Positions 15,303-25,100 of a DNA stretch of 26,169 nt are shown in pieces. The position numbers were made by a program, and so were the translations under genes. The notes under the pieces were generated by a model. The model searched no databases. It was not told the DNA's origin and saw nothing but the letters and a program-made list of their open reading frames with translations. The stretch covers positions 1 to 26,169 of the forward strand of contig CAZCOE010000099.1 of the NCBI GenBank assembly GCA_964500525.1, written 5' to 3'. The stretch is from RGIG7378 sp964500525 (lineage in GTDB: Bacteria > Bacillota > Clostridia > RGIG7378). Every line of letters starts with the position of its first letter. Position 1 is the stretch's first letter.

Positions 15303-17576
15303 CTATCCCCTCTCTCTGTTCTTGTTAATAAGGCAGCCTGCCAGGATAATCCTGCGTTCCTCCTGGGTAAGTCCGGGCAGAGCGAACTCAATCCGTCTCT
15401 TGATCCGGCCTGCTGCAGATACCAAATATCCATTGACCACTTCGCTATAGTCTATGAGTGCATTTCTCACACCGTTCAGCACCAGAATGTCTCCCACTTC
15501 AATATATGCAGCGTCCCGATCTACGGCCTGCAGAGGCAGCATGCCCCAGTTAATCAGGTTGGAGCGATACCTCTTGGTGGCATATTCAGAGGCCACATTG
15601 GCCCATCCTCCCAATACCTTTTGGCAGGACGCGGCCTGTTCTCTGGCGGATCCGTCTCCGGGACGAACTGCGTAGATGAAGCTGCCTACTCCGGTGTTTC
15701 CGGCATTAAGTCCATGGTCGTTTACCAACTCCCGGGGCAGTCTGGCTGAAATGTATGCATCAACTGCAGCTGCACCCTGTGCTGTATCCCTGGCTATCTC
15801 CATATTCCGGGTTACCTTGGCTGCAGCAACATATCCGGGAACTCTGCGGGACAGTGTAAACTCCGCCAATCTGTAGGGATTGGATCTATAGGAGGATGTC
15901 TCTCCTGAGGGAATCAGCTCGTCTGTTGTTGTGACGCTGTCTCTGATATCGGCAGCGCACTCCAGCACCAGGTTGTCCGGCAATGCATGCATCTCCGGCC
16001 AGTCTGCGATGTTGGGTCCCATAACCAGCTCTCTGTCCGCGTCTCCCTTGCCATAGCCGTTAAATACCCGGTTATCGTAGACCTTGCTGTCAAAGCTGTA
16101 CTCCGGTGTCTCATATGCACTCCAATCCAGATCCTCGGCGGATGTAAGCCTGCCTCCCCGGGCCGCTGTGGCAGCGATTGATCTGGCGTCCATCAATGCT
16201 ACAGAGGCAATCTGTCCCTCACCGGGCTTTGACCCCTCTCTGCTGGCAAAGTTTCTGGTGGAATGTCGGATGGACAGCCATTTGTTGCCGGGAACGTCTC
16301 CTGCACCAAAGCAAGGTCCGCAGAATGCTGTACGCATAATTGCTCCTGCTGCAGTCAGCTCCGCTGCAGTGCCGTTTCTCATCAGTTCCAGGAATATTGG
16401 CTGAGATGCCGGGTATACGTTAAGGGCACATGGGCCGTTGCCGGTGCTCTCACCCTTCAGGGCATAGGCCGCAGCGCAGATATTCTCAAAGGTTCCGCCG
16501 GAGCAGCCTGCAATCTCGCACTGGTCCACATAGAAATTGCCGTCAATCAGCTTGTCCGTCAGGTTAAGTGTAACCTTGTCTCCCAGCTGGGCGTTGCACT
16601 TCTTCTCAGTTTCTCTGAGAATGTCCATAGGATTGGCCAGGAACTCCCGGATTTCGTATGCATTGGAGGGGTGGAAGGGCAATGCAATCATGGCATGAAC
16701 TGTGCTGAGATCAATGTCCACCACTCTGTCATATATAGCTCCCTCAGCAGGGTGCAGCGGTCTGTATGCCTGTTCTCTGCCGTGAAGCCGGAGATATGCC
16801 TGGGTTTTGCAGTCAGTTTCCCAAATTGATGACAGACAGGCAGTCTCTGTAGTCATAACGTCTATGCCGATTCTGTAGTCCATGGACAGTTTCTCAACCC
16901 CGGGACCAATGAACTCCAGGATGCGGTTCTTCACAAATCCGGTTCCAAACACAGCCTGTACCAATGCCAGGGCTACGTCCTGAGGGCCCACACCCGGCAG
17001 AGGTTCTCCGTGGAGATAGACGGCCACAACCTGGGGTCTGGGAATGTCATAGGTCTGGCCCAACAGCTGCTTAACCAGCTCAGGTCCTCCCTCACCCATG
17101 GCAATGGTGCCCAATGCACCGTAGCGGGTGTGGCTGTCGGAGCCCAGCAGCATCATGCCGCAGCCTGCCATCATCTCCCTCATGTATTGGTGTATAACGG
17201 CCAGATGGGCCGGAACAAATATTCCACCGTATTTCTGTGCAGCAGACAGGCCAAATTGGTGGTCGTCCTCGTTGATAGTGCCTCCCACAGCGCAGAGGCT
17301 GTTATGGCAGTTGGTCAGAACATAGGGAATTGAGAATCTCTCCATTCCGCTGGCCCTTGCTGTCTGTATTATGCCTACATATGTAATATCGTGGGATGCC
17401 AATCCGTCGAACTTGATGCGGAGATTGTCTCCGCAGTTTTCTCTGTCCTCACAGTGTGCAGACAGAATATTCCAGGCCATTGTCCTGTTTGCAGATCCCT
17501 GAATCTCCGCTGCTGCGGATACAGGGACCAACTTGCCTGCTGTGAGAATGTGTCTTTCGTCAATGCACTTAACCAT
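15303..17576 (-). CDS. Aconitase-family hydratase, YbhJ-like
   Basis: 757 residues with aconitase-family architecture. The three iron-sulfur ligands are recognisable: Cys near 355 in AGCSGGTFENICAA, and the pair near 417/420 in CGPCFGAGD, about 62 residues apart as in true aconitases. Other signatures are LLGSDSHTRYGALGTIAMGEGG and TRNFASREGSKPGEGQ. The swivel domain follows at about 540-757. The sequence differs from standard AcnA/AcnB and best fits the YbhJ-type paralogues, whose substrate is unsettled; it may not be a citric-acid-cycle enzyme. GAGG precedes the ATG by seven bases, and the start lies inside the last codons of yqeK (8-base overlap). No other citric-acid-cycle gene is nearby, which argues against a simple housekeeping aconitase role. 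Confidence 0.85.
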   Translation of the reverse strand: MVKCIDERHILTAGKLVPVSAAAEIQGSANRTMAWNILSAHCEDRENCGDNLRIKFDGLASHDITYVGIIQTARASGMERFSIPYVLTNCHNSLCAVGGTINEDDHQFGLSAAQKYGGIFVPAHLAVIHQYMREMMAGCGMMLLGSDSHTRYGALGTIAMGEGGPELVKQLLGQTYDIPRPQVVAVYLHGEPLPGVGPQDVALALVQAVFGTGFVKNRILEFIGPGVEKLSMDYRIGIDVMTTETACLSSIWETDCKTQAYLRLHGREQAYRPLHPAEGAIYDRVVDIDLSTVHAMIALPFHPSNAYEIREFLANPMDILRETEKKCNAQLGDKVTLNLTDKLIDGNFYVDQCEIAGCSGGTFENICAAAYALKGESTGNGPCALNVYPASQPIFLELMRNGTAAELTAAGAIMRTAFCGPCFGAGDVPGNKWLSIRHSTRNFASREGSKPGEGQIASVALMDARSIAATAARGGRLTSAEDLDWSAYETPEYSFDSKVYDNRVFNGYGKGDADRELVMGPNIADWPEMHALPDNLVLECAADIRDSVTTTDELIPSGETSSYRSNPYRLAEFTLSRRVPGYVAAAKVTRNMEIARDTAQGAAAVDAYISARLPRELVNDHGLNAGNTGVGSFIYAVRPGDGSAREQAASCQKVLGGWANVASEYATKRYRSNLINWGMLPLQAVDRDAAYIEVGDILVLNGVRNALIDYSEVVNGYLVSAAGRIKRRIEFALPGLTQEERRIILAGCLINKNRERG

Positions 17577-18183
17577 TATATTTCCTCGTTCCCTTTAATT
17601 TGCTGTCTGTCAGCTCGGAATAGTATTTTCTCGTCTCAATGGACGCCGGGTGAACCTCCACGCCCTTGTCTTGGTTATACCGGATAACATTGTCCAGAAT
17701 GTGCAGCGCTGCCTGCTGCAGATCCCGGCCCAGCAGCTCTCTGGCCGCCGGCGCATCTCCGTGGGTCCTGCCAACCTCGCAATAGTCTGCGGAGAAAACC
17801 AGCAGCTCCAGATCGGACATTCCCGGTCTGCCGCAGGTGTGGTTGGCAATGGCGTTGAGTATATCCTCATCCTCAACTCCGTATTCCTCCCGGGCAATAT
17901 AGCTGCCCACTATGGGATGCAGCAGGTGCTTTGCCCGGAGCTGGATATCATCCGGCTGGTACCCGTGATCTATACAAACAGCCACCATCTGATCTGCATC
18001 CATATACTTGGCGGAGTCGTGGAGCAGCCCGGCAGTCAGAGCCTTGTCCCTATCTATACCGTATTTGGGTGCCAATTGTCCACACAGTTCCATAACATTG
18101 AGGGAATGCGTGAATCTTTTTGGCGATAAAGTCTCTCTGAGACGGGTCTGGGCCTCCCCATAGCTCATATTCATATACATCAT
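17569..18183 (-). CDS. yqeK: YqeK-type HD phosphohydrolase (symmetrical Ap4A hydrolase)
   Basis: 204 residues with an HD fold. Metal-site residues are seen in KRFTHSLNV (His near 25), the HD pair in GLLHDSAKY, LHPIVGSYIA, and ANHTCGRPGMS, ending with an Asp in VFSADYCEVGR. YqeK proteins of Bacillota split diadenosine tetraphosphate into two ADP. The position directly after nadD is the classic one for yqeK. The start is uncertain because the region reads ATGATGTATATGAATATG; I took the first ATG, which overlaps the nadD stop. In many Firmicutes rsfS follows yqeK; here the aconitase-like hydratase does instead, overlapping yqeK by 8 bases. Confidence 0.88.
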   Translation of the reverse strand: MMYMNMSYGEAQTRLRETLSPKRFTHSLNVMELCGQLAPKYGIDRDKALTAGLLHDSAKYMDADQMVAVCIDHGYQPDDIQLRAKHLLHPIVGSYIAREEYGVEDEDILNAIANHTCGRPGMSDLELLVFSADYCEVGRTHGDAPAARELLGRDLQQAALHILDNVIRYNQDKGVEVHPASIETRKYYSELTDSKLKGTRKYNG

Positions 18184-18779
18184 CGGTACAGACCTCTCTC
18201 CTCAATGTAGTGCAAAACCTCATCCGGCACCAACCCCCTGCAGTTCTCTCCCAATGCCAGTCTGCGCCGGATATCTGTGGAGGAAACCTCAGGCAGATCC
18301 ATGTCTGCATACTCTATATGCAGATGCAATGTGTGGGCCAGGTTGGCAATCCTGTCCTCAAGTTGTGCTGTGGGGTATCCTCTCCTGGCGACTATTCTGA
18401 AACTGCAGTATTTGTGAAGTTCATCTGCCCGGTGCCACCTGTGCAGCTCGTTGAGAATGTCTGCTCCCTGGATAAATATAAGGCTGTCATCGGGATAAAT
18501 GAGGCTGAGTCTATGCAGGGTGTCAATGGTGTAGCTCACGCCCTGCTCCCTGACCTCCATGTCGGATACTGTAATGTGAGCATTGTCCGCAAAGGCCAGC
18601 CGGGCCATGTCATACCTCTGCAGGGCAGTAACTGAAGTGGAACCCTTGAAGGGGTGGCTGCCGGATGGAACGACAACTAAAGCGTCCAGATCAAACGCTT
18701 CCAGACTCCCTGTGCCCAGTGCCACATGTCCTATATGTATCGGGTTAAAAGACCCACCAAAAACGCCTATTCTTTTCAT
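18180..18779 (-). CDS. nadD: Nicotinate-nucleotide adenylyltransferase
   Basis: 199 residues. NadD adenylates nicotinate mononucleotide in NAD synthesis. The N-terminus MKRIGVFGGSFNPIHIGHV is the nucleotidyltransferase signature, with the HxGH motif as HIGH; the C-terminal VSSTDIRRRL is the second conserved element. The start is fixed by the signature: there is no room for a later start, and no ribosome binding site precedes the ATG. A perfect extended -10 box ends only seven bases before the ATG, so the mRNA may begin at or next to the start codon. It leads the operon nadD-yqeK-hydratase-methyltransferase-rluA and is divergent from serS across 108 bases. Confidence 0.95.
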   Translation of the reverse strand: MKRIGVFGGSFNPIHIGHVALGTGSLEAFDLDALVVVPSGSHPFKGSTSVTALQRYDMARLAFADNAHITVSDMEVREQGVSYTIDTLHRLSLIYPDDSLIFIQGADILNELHRWHRADELHKYCSFRIVARRGYPTAQLEDRIANLAHTLHLHIEYADMDLPEVSSTDIRRRLALGENCRGLVPDEVLHYIEERGLYR

Positions 18780-18786
18780 GGGTTAC

Positions 18787-18795
18787 ATTATAGCA
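18787..18795 (-). promoter_or_regulatory. Extended -10 promoter for the nadD operon, possibly leaderless
   Basis: Minus-strand TATAAT (18787-18792) preceded by TGC (18793-18795). Seven bases separate the box from the nadD ATG (18777-18779), so the predicted start site is at or within a few bases of the ATG. No good -35 is visible. No ribosome binding site fits between. Confidence 0.65.
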
Positions 18796-18823
18796 CGGGC
18801 AGGCAGATTATCTACTGTTTTTC

Positions 18824-18852
18824 TTGTAAAGGATATGCCAAAGTGCTATACT
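18824..18852 (+). promoter_or_regulatory. SigmaA-type promoter for serS
   Basis: TTGTAA (18824-18829), 17-base spacer, TATACT (18847-18852) preceded by TGC, an extended -10. Predicted start near 18859 gives a leader of about 30 bases with GGAGG seven bases before the serS ATG. The leader is too short for a T-box. Confidence 0.75.
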
Positions 18853-18887
18853 TCGGGGATATAAGACGAACAATTGGAGGTTCTTTC

Positions 18888-20168
18888 ATGTTAGATATTA
18901 ATGCCATCAGATCGAATCCCGAAGCCATTCAGGCCAAGCTGGCCAAGAAGGGCTGCAATGTGGATTTCTCCGATTTTCTCAAATTGGATGCAGAGCGCAG
19001 ACAGCTGCTGCAGGAGGTTGAGGCCCTCAAGGCCCGACGCAACAAGGTTTCATCCCAGATTCCCGCCCTTAAGAAGGCCGGTCAGGATGTGTCTGCAGTA
19101 CTTGACGAGATGAAGGCCACCTCTGACAAGATCAAGGAGATGGACGATCAGGTTAAGGTTGTGGATCAGCGCATCTTTGACTTTGTCTCCTACCTGCCCA
19201 ACCTGCCTGCCGATGACGTTGTTCCCGGCGGCAAGGAGAACAACCAGATGGTTCACGTCTGGGGGACCAAGCCCAGCTTTGACTTCCCCTTCAAGGACCA
19301 CGTGGAGCTGGCCAAGGAGCTGAACCTTATCGACTACGAGCGGGGTGCCAAGCTCAGCGGCAACGGCTTCTGGATGTACAGGGGCAACGGTGCCCGGCTG
19401 GAGTGGGCCTTGCTCAACTACTTTATTGAGACTCACATCAATGACGGCTACGAGTTCATCCTACCTCCCCACATGCTGGGCGCCCGCTGCGGATTTACTG
19501 CAGGACAGTTCCCCAAGTTTGCCGACGAGGTGTACTACATTGGCCAGCGCACCGGTGACGATTCCGACAAATTCATGCTTCCCACCGCAGAGACAGCACT
19601 TATCAACATGTACAGGGACGAGGTTCTGGAGGAATCACAGCTTCCTCAGAAGCTGTTTGCATATACACCCTGCTTCCGCAAAGAGGCCGGCAGCTACCGT
19701 TCCGACGAGCGGGGCATGATTCGCGGGCACCAGTTCGACAAGGTTGAGATGTTCCAATACACCACACCTGAGACATCAGAGGCTGCCCTCCAGGAGCTTG
19801 TATCCAAGGCTGAGGCCCTGCTCCAGGGATTGGGGCTGCACTACCAGCTGTCCAAGCTGGCTGCCGAGGACTGCAGTGCTTCCATGATGAAGACATATGA
19901 TATCGAGGTTTGGATTCCCAGCATGGGCATTTACAAGGAGGTTTCCTCCTGTTCCAACGCCGGTGACTATCAGGCACGCCGGGGCAACATCCGCTTTAAG
20001 CGCAAGGCTACAGGCAAGAACGAGTTCATTCACTCCCTTAACGGTTCAGGTCTGGCAACATCCCGGGTTATCCCTGCTTTGCTGGAGCAGAATCAACAGG
20101 CAGACGGCAGCGTTGTCATTCCTCCTGTCCTCCGCAAGTGGATGGGCTGCGATGTGCTGAGGCCCTGA
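18888..20168 (+). CDS. serS: Seryl-tRNA synthetase
   Basis: 426 residues, standard class II SerRS that charges tRNA-Ser. The start MLDINAIRSNPEAIQAKLA is typical and has GGAGG seven bases upstream; a longer frame from 18726 would run through the promoter region and is rejected. Residues about 28-105 form the long antiparallel coiled-coil arm that binds the tRNA extra arm. The catalytic domain has PTAETALINMYRDE, motif 2 CFRKEAGSYRSDERGMIRGH, QFDKVEMFQYTTPE, EVSSCSNAGDYQARR, and motif 3 NGSGLATSRVIPALLEQNQQ near 384-403. Codons are more often C-ending than in neighbours, consistent with high expression. It is monocistronic, bounded by its promoter and the terminator at 20201-20235. Confidence 0.97.
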   Translation: MLDINAIRSNPEAIQAKLAKKGCNVDFSDFLKLDAERRQLLQEVEALKARRNKVSSQIPALKKAGQDVSAVLDEMKATSDKIKEMDDQVKVVDQRIFDFVSYLPNLPADDVVPGGKENNQMVHVWGTKPSFDFPFKDHVELAKELNLIDYERGAKLSGNGFWMYRGNGARLEWALLNYFIETHINDGYEFILPPHMLGARCGFTAGQFPKFADEVYYIGQRTGDDSDKFMLPTAETALINMYRDEVLEESQLPQKLFAYTPCFRKEAGSYRSDERGMIRGHQFDKVEMFQYTTPETSEAALQELVSKAEALLQGLGLHYQLSKLAAEDCSASMMKTYDIEVWIPSMGIYKEVSSCSNAGDYQARRGNIRFKRKATGKNEFIHSLNGSGLATSRVIPALLEQNQQADGSVVIPPVLRKWMGCDVLRP

Positions 20169-20200
20169 TAACCACATTCCAAACAATTAAATGCTGTTCC

Positions 20201-20235
20201 ATGACACCTTCAGACTATTGAGGGTGTCATTTTTT
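20201..20235 (+). terminator. Intrinsic terminator of serS
   Basis: ATGACACC (20201-20208) pairs with GGTGTCAT (20223-20230) over 8 base pairs with a 14-base loop, followed by an uninterrupted run of six T (20230-20235). It lies 32 bases after the serS stop. Confidence 0.88.
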
Positions 20236-20239
20236 GCAT

Positions 20240-20274
20240 AAAAAAGAGGAGCCGGCGCAATGCCAAACTCCTCT
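20240..20274 (-). terminator. Intrinsic terminator of the acyl-CoA ligase operon
   Basis: On the minus strand AGAGGAG (20268-20274) pairs with CTCCTCT (20245-20251), with an inner GGC/GCC pairing possible in the loop, followed by a run of T (20240-20245). It lies 19 bases after the ligase stop and sits back to back with the serS terminator. Confidence 0.85.
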
Positions 20275-20293
20275 ATTCTGCAAATTACTGCTA

Positions 20294-22156
20294 TTACTTT
20301 ACAATCTGGTTAGCCTTGGATGATCTCTTGACCTTGTTGGTGGAGGTACGTTCAAAGTCCTCCTGGCGAACCACCAGGGCACGAACCTTCTTGTATGAGG
20401 GCAGAGTCTCGTTGAGATCCTTGATCTCTCCCCAGAGCACATCATAGATCTGCTGCTGGTCAGTATAGCCCTTGGAGGCCAGTTCCTTATACTCGGGGTA
20501 AATCTGGGCTGTTACTACCAGATCTCCCGAATCGTTGGGCTCGCCTGTTACCATTACCTCGTTTACATATTCCATTCGCAGTATCTTGGTCTCTAACTCC
20601 TCAGGATAGATGTTCTTGCCGTTCTTGGTAACGATAACGTTCTTGCTCCTGCCGGAAATATACAGGTAGCCCTCTCTGTCAATCCATCCCAGGTCTCCTG
20701 TCAGGAGCCATCCGTCTCTGAATACCTTGGATGTGGCCTCGGGGTTCTTGTAATAGCCAAGCATTACAATATCTCCCTTAACGCCAATTTCTCCAATGCC
20801 GTTTTCGTTGGGATCCAGAATAGCCACCTCAACTTCCTTAAGAGGTTTGCCTACGGACTCGTACTTGTTCTTCTTTGCCTCATTAACAGCAACAATGGGA
20901 GACGTCTCAGTGAGTCCATAGCCCTGTCTGATTGTGAATCCAAACTCCTCAAATGCCTTGAGCACTGCCGGGTTGATTGCCGCAGCACCGCTGATAATCA
21001 ATCTCATCCTGCCGCCCATCTTGGCGTGGATGTCCTTAAATACTTTCTTGCGGATATCCAAACCCATCTTCTGGGCTACGTTGCAGATGGCCTTGCCCTT
21101 CTCAACCCTGGCTGCCTGCTCAGGGGTAGCGGAAATAGCAGCGTCTACCTTCTTGTACAGAGCCTCCAGAATGGCCGGAACCATCAGGGTAATGGTTGGC
21201 TTAAACTCCAGAAGTGATTTAGCCATTTCCTTGATGCTCCTGCAGAATCCAATACCTGTTCCTCTGTGAAACATGGTGAGGAATCCGGCGGTACAGCAAT
21301 ATGTATGATGGAGAGGAAGAATCATCAACATAGTATCTCTCTCATCGCACTGAAGGGAATTAAGCACCGAATAAATATCGGAGCATACATTCTTCTGAGA
21401 AAGCATAACTGCCTTGGAATTTGATGTGGTACCGGAAGTGAAAACCAAAATGCCCAATCTGTCCGGGGTAATCTTGCGCTGGACATACAGATCCACGCCT
21501 CTATGATACTTCTCTACGCCGCTGATGATCAGCTCGGACATGGAAATCTCATCCTCTGTGCTGACGCCAATATCCATATTGATCAGGTACTCCAGCTTGG
21601 TATCTCCTGCTGCCACCACCTCGGCAATCTTAGCTGCTACGCTGCGGGAGTAGAACAGAGTCCTGACGCCTCCTGCCACAATCTGAGTGTGCAAATCCTC
21701 TACACCCAGCTCCTTGTCCAGAGGTACAATAACCGATCCTCCTGCGCCGATTGTCAGGTAGGACAGACACCATTCGTATCTGTTCTCGCTGATAACACCC
21801 ACAAAGCCGTCCAGCATGCCTGCCTCAGCCATGGCTGTTCCCAGGCCGTAAACCTGCTCCCTGAACTGATTGTAGCTGACCTGTCTGCTGAAATTGCCCT
21901 CATCGCCTGTCAGATAAAATGCAGGCAAATGGCCGAAATCCGCAGCAGCCTTGTCAACCAACTCCCTATAGTCCTTGACCTTAACTGCAGGAGCAAACTG
22001 TCCGGGAAGGTGGATCTTGTGCTGCAGATTGGTCCAAGGGAAGTCCTTGTCCTGCTCCTTGTTGGCCTCTTTATTGGCCTTCTTCTGCATTACCTTCTCC
22101 CTCTGTTCCTTGAGGTTGTCAGAAACTTGCTTAACAATGCTGGTAAAAATATTCAT
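20294..22156 (-). CDS. AMP-binding long-chain acyl-CoA ligase
   Basis: 620 residues of the ANL adenylating superfamily, most like long-chain fatty acyl-CoA synthetases. The ATP loop is VFTSGTTSNSKAVMLS (about 240-255); YGLTETSPIVAVNE (about 414) and TGDLGWIDREGYLYISGR are the core motifs; the C-terminal hinge and catalytic lysine region reads GRSKNVIVTKNGKNIYPEEL (about 498-517). A basic N-terminal stretch of about 45 residues (KQREKV, KKANKEANKE) precedes the enzyme and could contact membrane lipid. Expected reaction: fatty acid plus ATP and CoA to acyl-CoA, substrate length unknown. I chose the ATG at 22154-22156, which has AGGAGG four bases upstream; an ATG 18 bases earlier lies before that site. 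It is 25 bases after the glycosyltransferase gene and co-transcribed with it. Confidence 0.92.
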   Translation of the reverse strand: MNIFTSIVKQVSDNLKEQREKVMQKKANKEANKEQDKDFPWTNLQHKIHLPGQFAPAVKVKDYRELVDKAAADFGHLPAFYLTGDEGNFSRQVSYNQFREQVYGLGTAMAEAGMLDGFVGVISENRYEWCLSYLTIGAGGSVIVPLDKELGVEDLHTQIVAGGVRTLFYSRSVAAKIAEVVAAGDTKLEYLINMDIGVSTEDEISMSELIISGVEKYHRGVDLYVQRKITPDRLGILVFTSGTTSNSKAVMLSQKNVCSDIYSVLNSLQCDERDTMLMILPLHHTYCCTAGFLTMFHRGTGIGFCRSIKEMAKSLLEFKPTITLMVPAILEALYKKVDAAISATPEQAARVEKGKAICNVAQKMGLDIRKKVFKDIHAKMGGRMRLIISGAAAINPAVLKAFEEFGFTIRQGYGLTETSPIVAVNEAKKNKYESVGKPLKEVEVAILDPNENGIGEIGVKGDIVMLGYYKNPEATSKVFRDGWLLTGDLGWIDREGYLYISGRSKNVIVTKNGKNIYPEELETKILRMEYVNEVMVTGEPNDSGDLVVTAQIYPEYKELASKGYTDQQQIYDVLWGEIKDLNETLPSYKKVRALVVRQEDFERTSTNKVKRSSKANQIVK

Positions 22157-22181
22157 ATTACCTCCTAAATGCAAAACTTAT

Positions 22182-25100
22182 CTAGAATGGCCATGAGCCA
22201 AACCACTTAAGCACGTGGGTCACATAGTTCCGTTCCACAGGATACCCGGATAATACCGGCCAGAACAGAATGAACAGAATCCCGCAGGCTGCGGCATAGG
22301 TGTAGCAGAACCATTTTGCCTTGGGATACGTCTCCATGAAGTATTCCATCACATACACGATAGCGATTATAGCATAGGGTACGCATGAAAAATAGTGGTA
22401 TATAAAAACCAGACGGGGTACCAATATCCAGGGCAGGTACTGACTCCAGTAGGCTGCCAATATGGGAACCATACGCCTGTCCTTCTTGTAGTAGGCGATT
22501 ACTGTGGCAAAAATAATTGCCGGAACGGACAGCCACCATATAAAGGGATTGCCCATTGTGGAGGCACTGGCTGACAGACCGCCCAACATATCCGATCCCC
22601 TGTAGAACAGTACCGGCATAACATCCAGTGGCCACTGCCACCAATCCGAGGAGAAGGGATGTGTTGCATCCAGTCCGGAATGGTAGTTGAACATCAATGT
22701 CTGTGAATCCCACCAGGCCTTGAGTCCCTTGGCATGGCCCTCTGCCGCCTGAACCGGAATATAGCTCATCATGTAGATTGTCAGGGGAATTACCACAAAG
22801 AACACACAGCACAGCAGAATAATCCGCCAGAAGTACTTGTTCATAAATCCCCTGATGCTGCCGGAATAGGTGTCAACCTCCCTGTACTTGCCCATGAAGA
22901 ACAGGAATGCCAATCCAACTCCCGCGTAAATGCCGATCCACTTGGCAGCGCAGCCCAGGCCGAACATAATTCCGCAGGCAGCCAGATGTGACACATATCT
23001 CCTGTACCCCATCTCCACTGCTCCATATACAAAGCAGTCGTACATAAAGTAGAACATCAGGATAATGAAGAACACAACATAGGTGTCGATGGTGGCTATT
23101 CTCGTCTGGGAGAAATGCATAAAGTCAAATGCCATCAGCAGGGCTGTAATAAATGCCAGGTCTGTCCTCTTGAAGATTTTCTTGCCAAAGGCATACATCA
23201 ATGGAACCATGGCAATGCCGAACAGGGTGCCCATTATTCTCCAGCCAAAGGTGTTCATACCAAAGAGGAGGATTCCGATTGAGATAATCAGCTTGCCCAG
23301 AGGCGGATGGGTTGTCTCGTATTGAGAAATGCCATGGATATGCTCATAGGCTGTACGGGCATGGTAAATTTCATCGAAAATCATGCCTGATATAATGGTG
23401 CTGGAGTAGTCAAATGTATCCTGCTCGTCGCTGATCTCAGAGACAGCATAGCTTGTGGACTTGTCCGCAGAGGTGTATGTTACAGACCTGATGGGTATAG
23501 CCTCTCTGGAATTGGGTGCGGTAAGGCATATCTCGTTGATAGGTGCTCCCAGAGCCCTTACCTCAACCACAATGGTATCGGTGGTTATCTCCCCCAGACT
23601 GTAGTTTTTCCAATCGCAATAGGTGTCATAGCCGCCGTTGATTGTCACGGCCTCCACCAATTCTCCGGAGCCATCCCGGTAGTACACCCTGTACACGTAG
23701 TCGTCAAGTGCCCTCTGGCGAACGCCTTCAAACATATAGAACCTATCGATAACTGCAGGCTGCCCCAACTCTATGGTTATAGTCTCTCCCACCTTGCTGG
23801 GAGTCCAGAATGTCTCCGGGCAATTTGTAGTACCCAGGTAGAACAGTGCCACAACAGCATATACGGCTGTGAGCAGGGACATGAGAATCCAATCCTTGGC
23901 AGTCCATTTCACCTTTACGTACTTGTTAAAAGGAACTCCTCCGGTCTTGGCCTCAGCAGGAGGATTCGGAACTGCAGGCTGCCTTATAATATTGTCTGTC
24001 AGGGCCTGGGCCGGGTCGGCGGTGAGATATCCATCATTCATGCACTTTCTCACCATGAACACAGCCAGAGCCACAAATATAATCATATTCAGCACAGACA
24101 CAATCACCACAAATGACTGCTCCTGGGATGTCTTAGGATAGGGCCAGTTGTTCACCTGCTGCAGATACAGCATATCGTTGATGTTGGCAATGGCTGTTGC
24201 CCATATTGCACCTGCAAAAGCATGCACTGCCCTATGGTTAATAACCAGTGCTGCAAATATAGCCACAATAGCTCCGGGGAAAATGTATCGCTCGTGCATA
24301 ACTGTGGCAAACATGAAATAGCCAAAGTTCAGGGCCAGAGCTGAAATCAGCACTCTGTGGCGGCTCTTGGTCATAATGTTGTATGCCAGCACTGCCAGAG
24401 TAATCAGACCTATGAATATCTTGCCCCAGGTATTGTAGGAGAATATCAGCCAGGTATCGGCGCCGCTGGCTGTATTAAAGCCCAGCATGGACCAGAAATT
24501 GCAGGCGTTAAGGGATGCATAATTATACTCTCCGGCAGTTTTCAGGAATAGTTCAAATATCCACTTGATACCTCCATTTGCAATGGAAAAAGGCATACAA
24601 ATACCGAAGCAGACAGCTGCTCCCACTAATACGCATATGCCTATGTCTCCGATTCTGCGCCACCTCTTGTCTCTGTCGCAGAACACTGCTCTGCGGATGA
24701 GTTCAAAGGCCAGCAGAGGGAATGTAAATATTGCCTGAGGCTTGGTCATAATTGCCAGGGCCAGGAATACCGCAGCCACAGGGAACTTTTCCCTGTCCAT
24801 AAAGTACACTGCCAGCATGACAAACAGCATGAGAACCGAGTCAGTCTGTCCCCATAGGCAGGTATCCAGAATCAGCAGCGGGTTAAGGGCTATAATGCAC
24901 AGTGCGAAGAATCCATAGGTGCGTCCCTTGATATTGCTTGTCCACTTGTATGCCAGCCAGGCCAGGCCAATATTTGCAATAATGCCGGGGATTTTAACCA
25001 ACAGCACCATGGCGTCGCTGCCGCCTCCCAGCAGCTTGTTGAGCAATGCCAGAGGGGCCCAGATGTACATCATTCCCGGAGGGTAGTCTATAAAGGATGC

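Noticed and set aside
18726..18887. N-terminal extension of serS
   Set aside because: The extension crosses the promoter and the ribosome binding site; family alignment begins at MLDINAIRSNPE, position 18888.
18859..18887. T-box or other riboswitch controlling serS
   Set aside because: The predicted leader is only about 30 bases, far too short; asnS also has no leader with a T-box sequence.
22207..22812. 201-residue minus-strand frame inside the glycosyltransferase gene
   Set aside because: It is an alternative frame of a long, clearly coding gene with GT39 motifs; rich in Cys, Gly and Arg and without a ribosome binding site.
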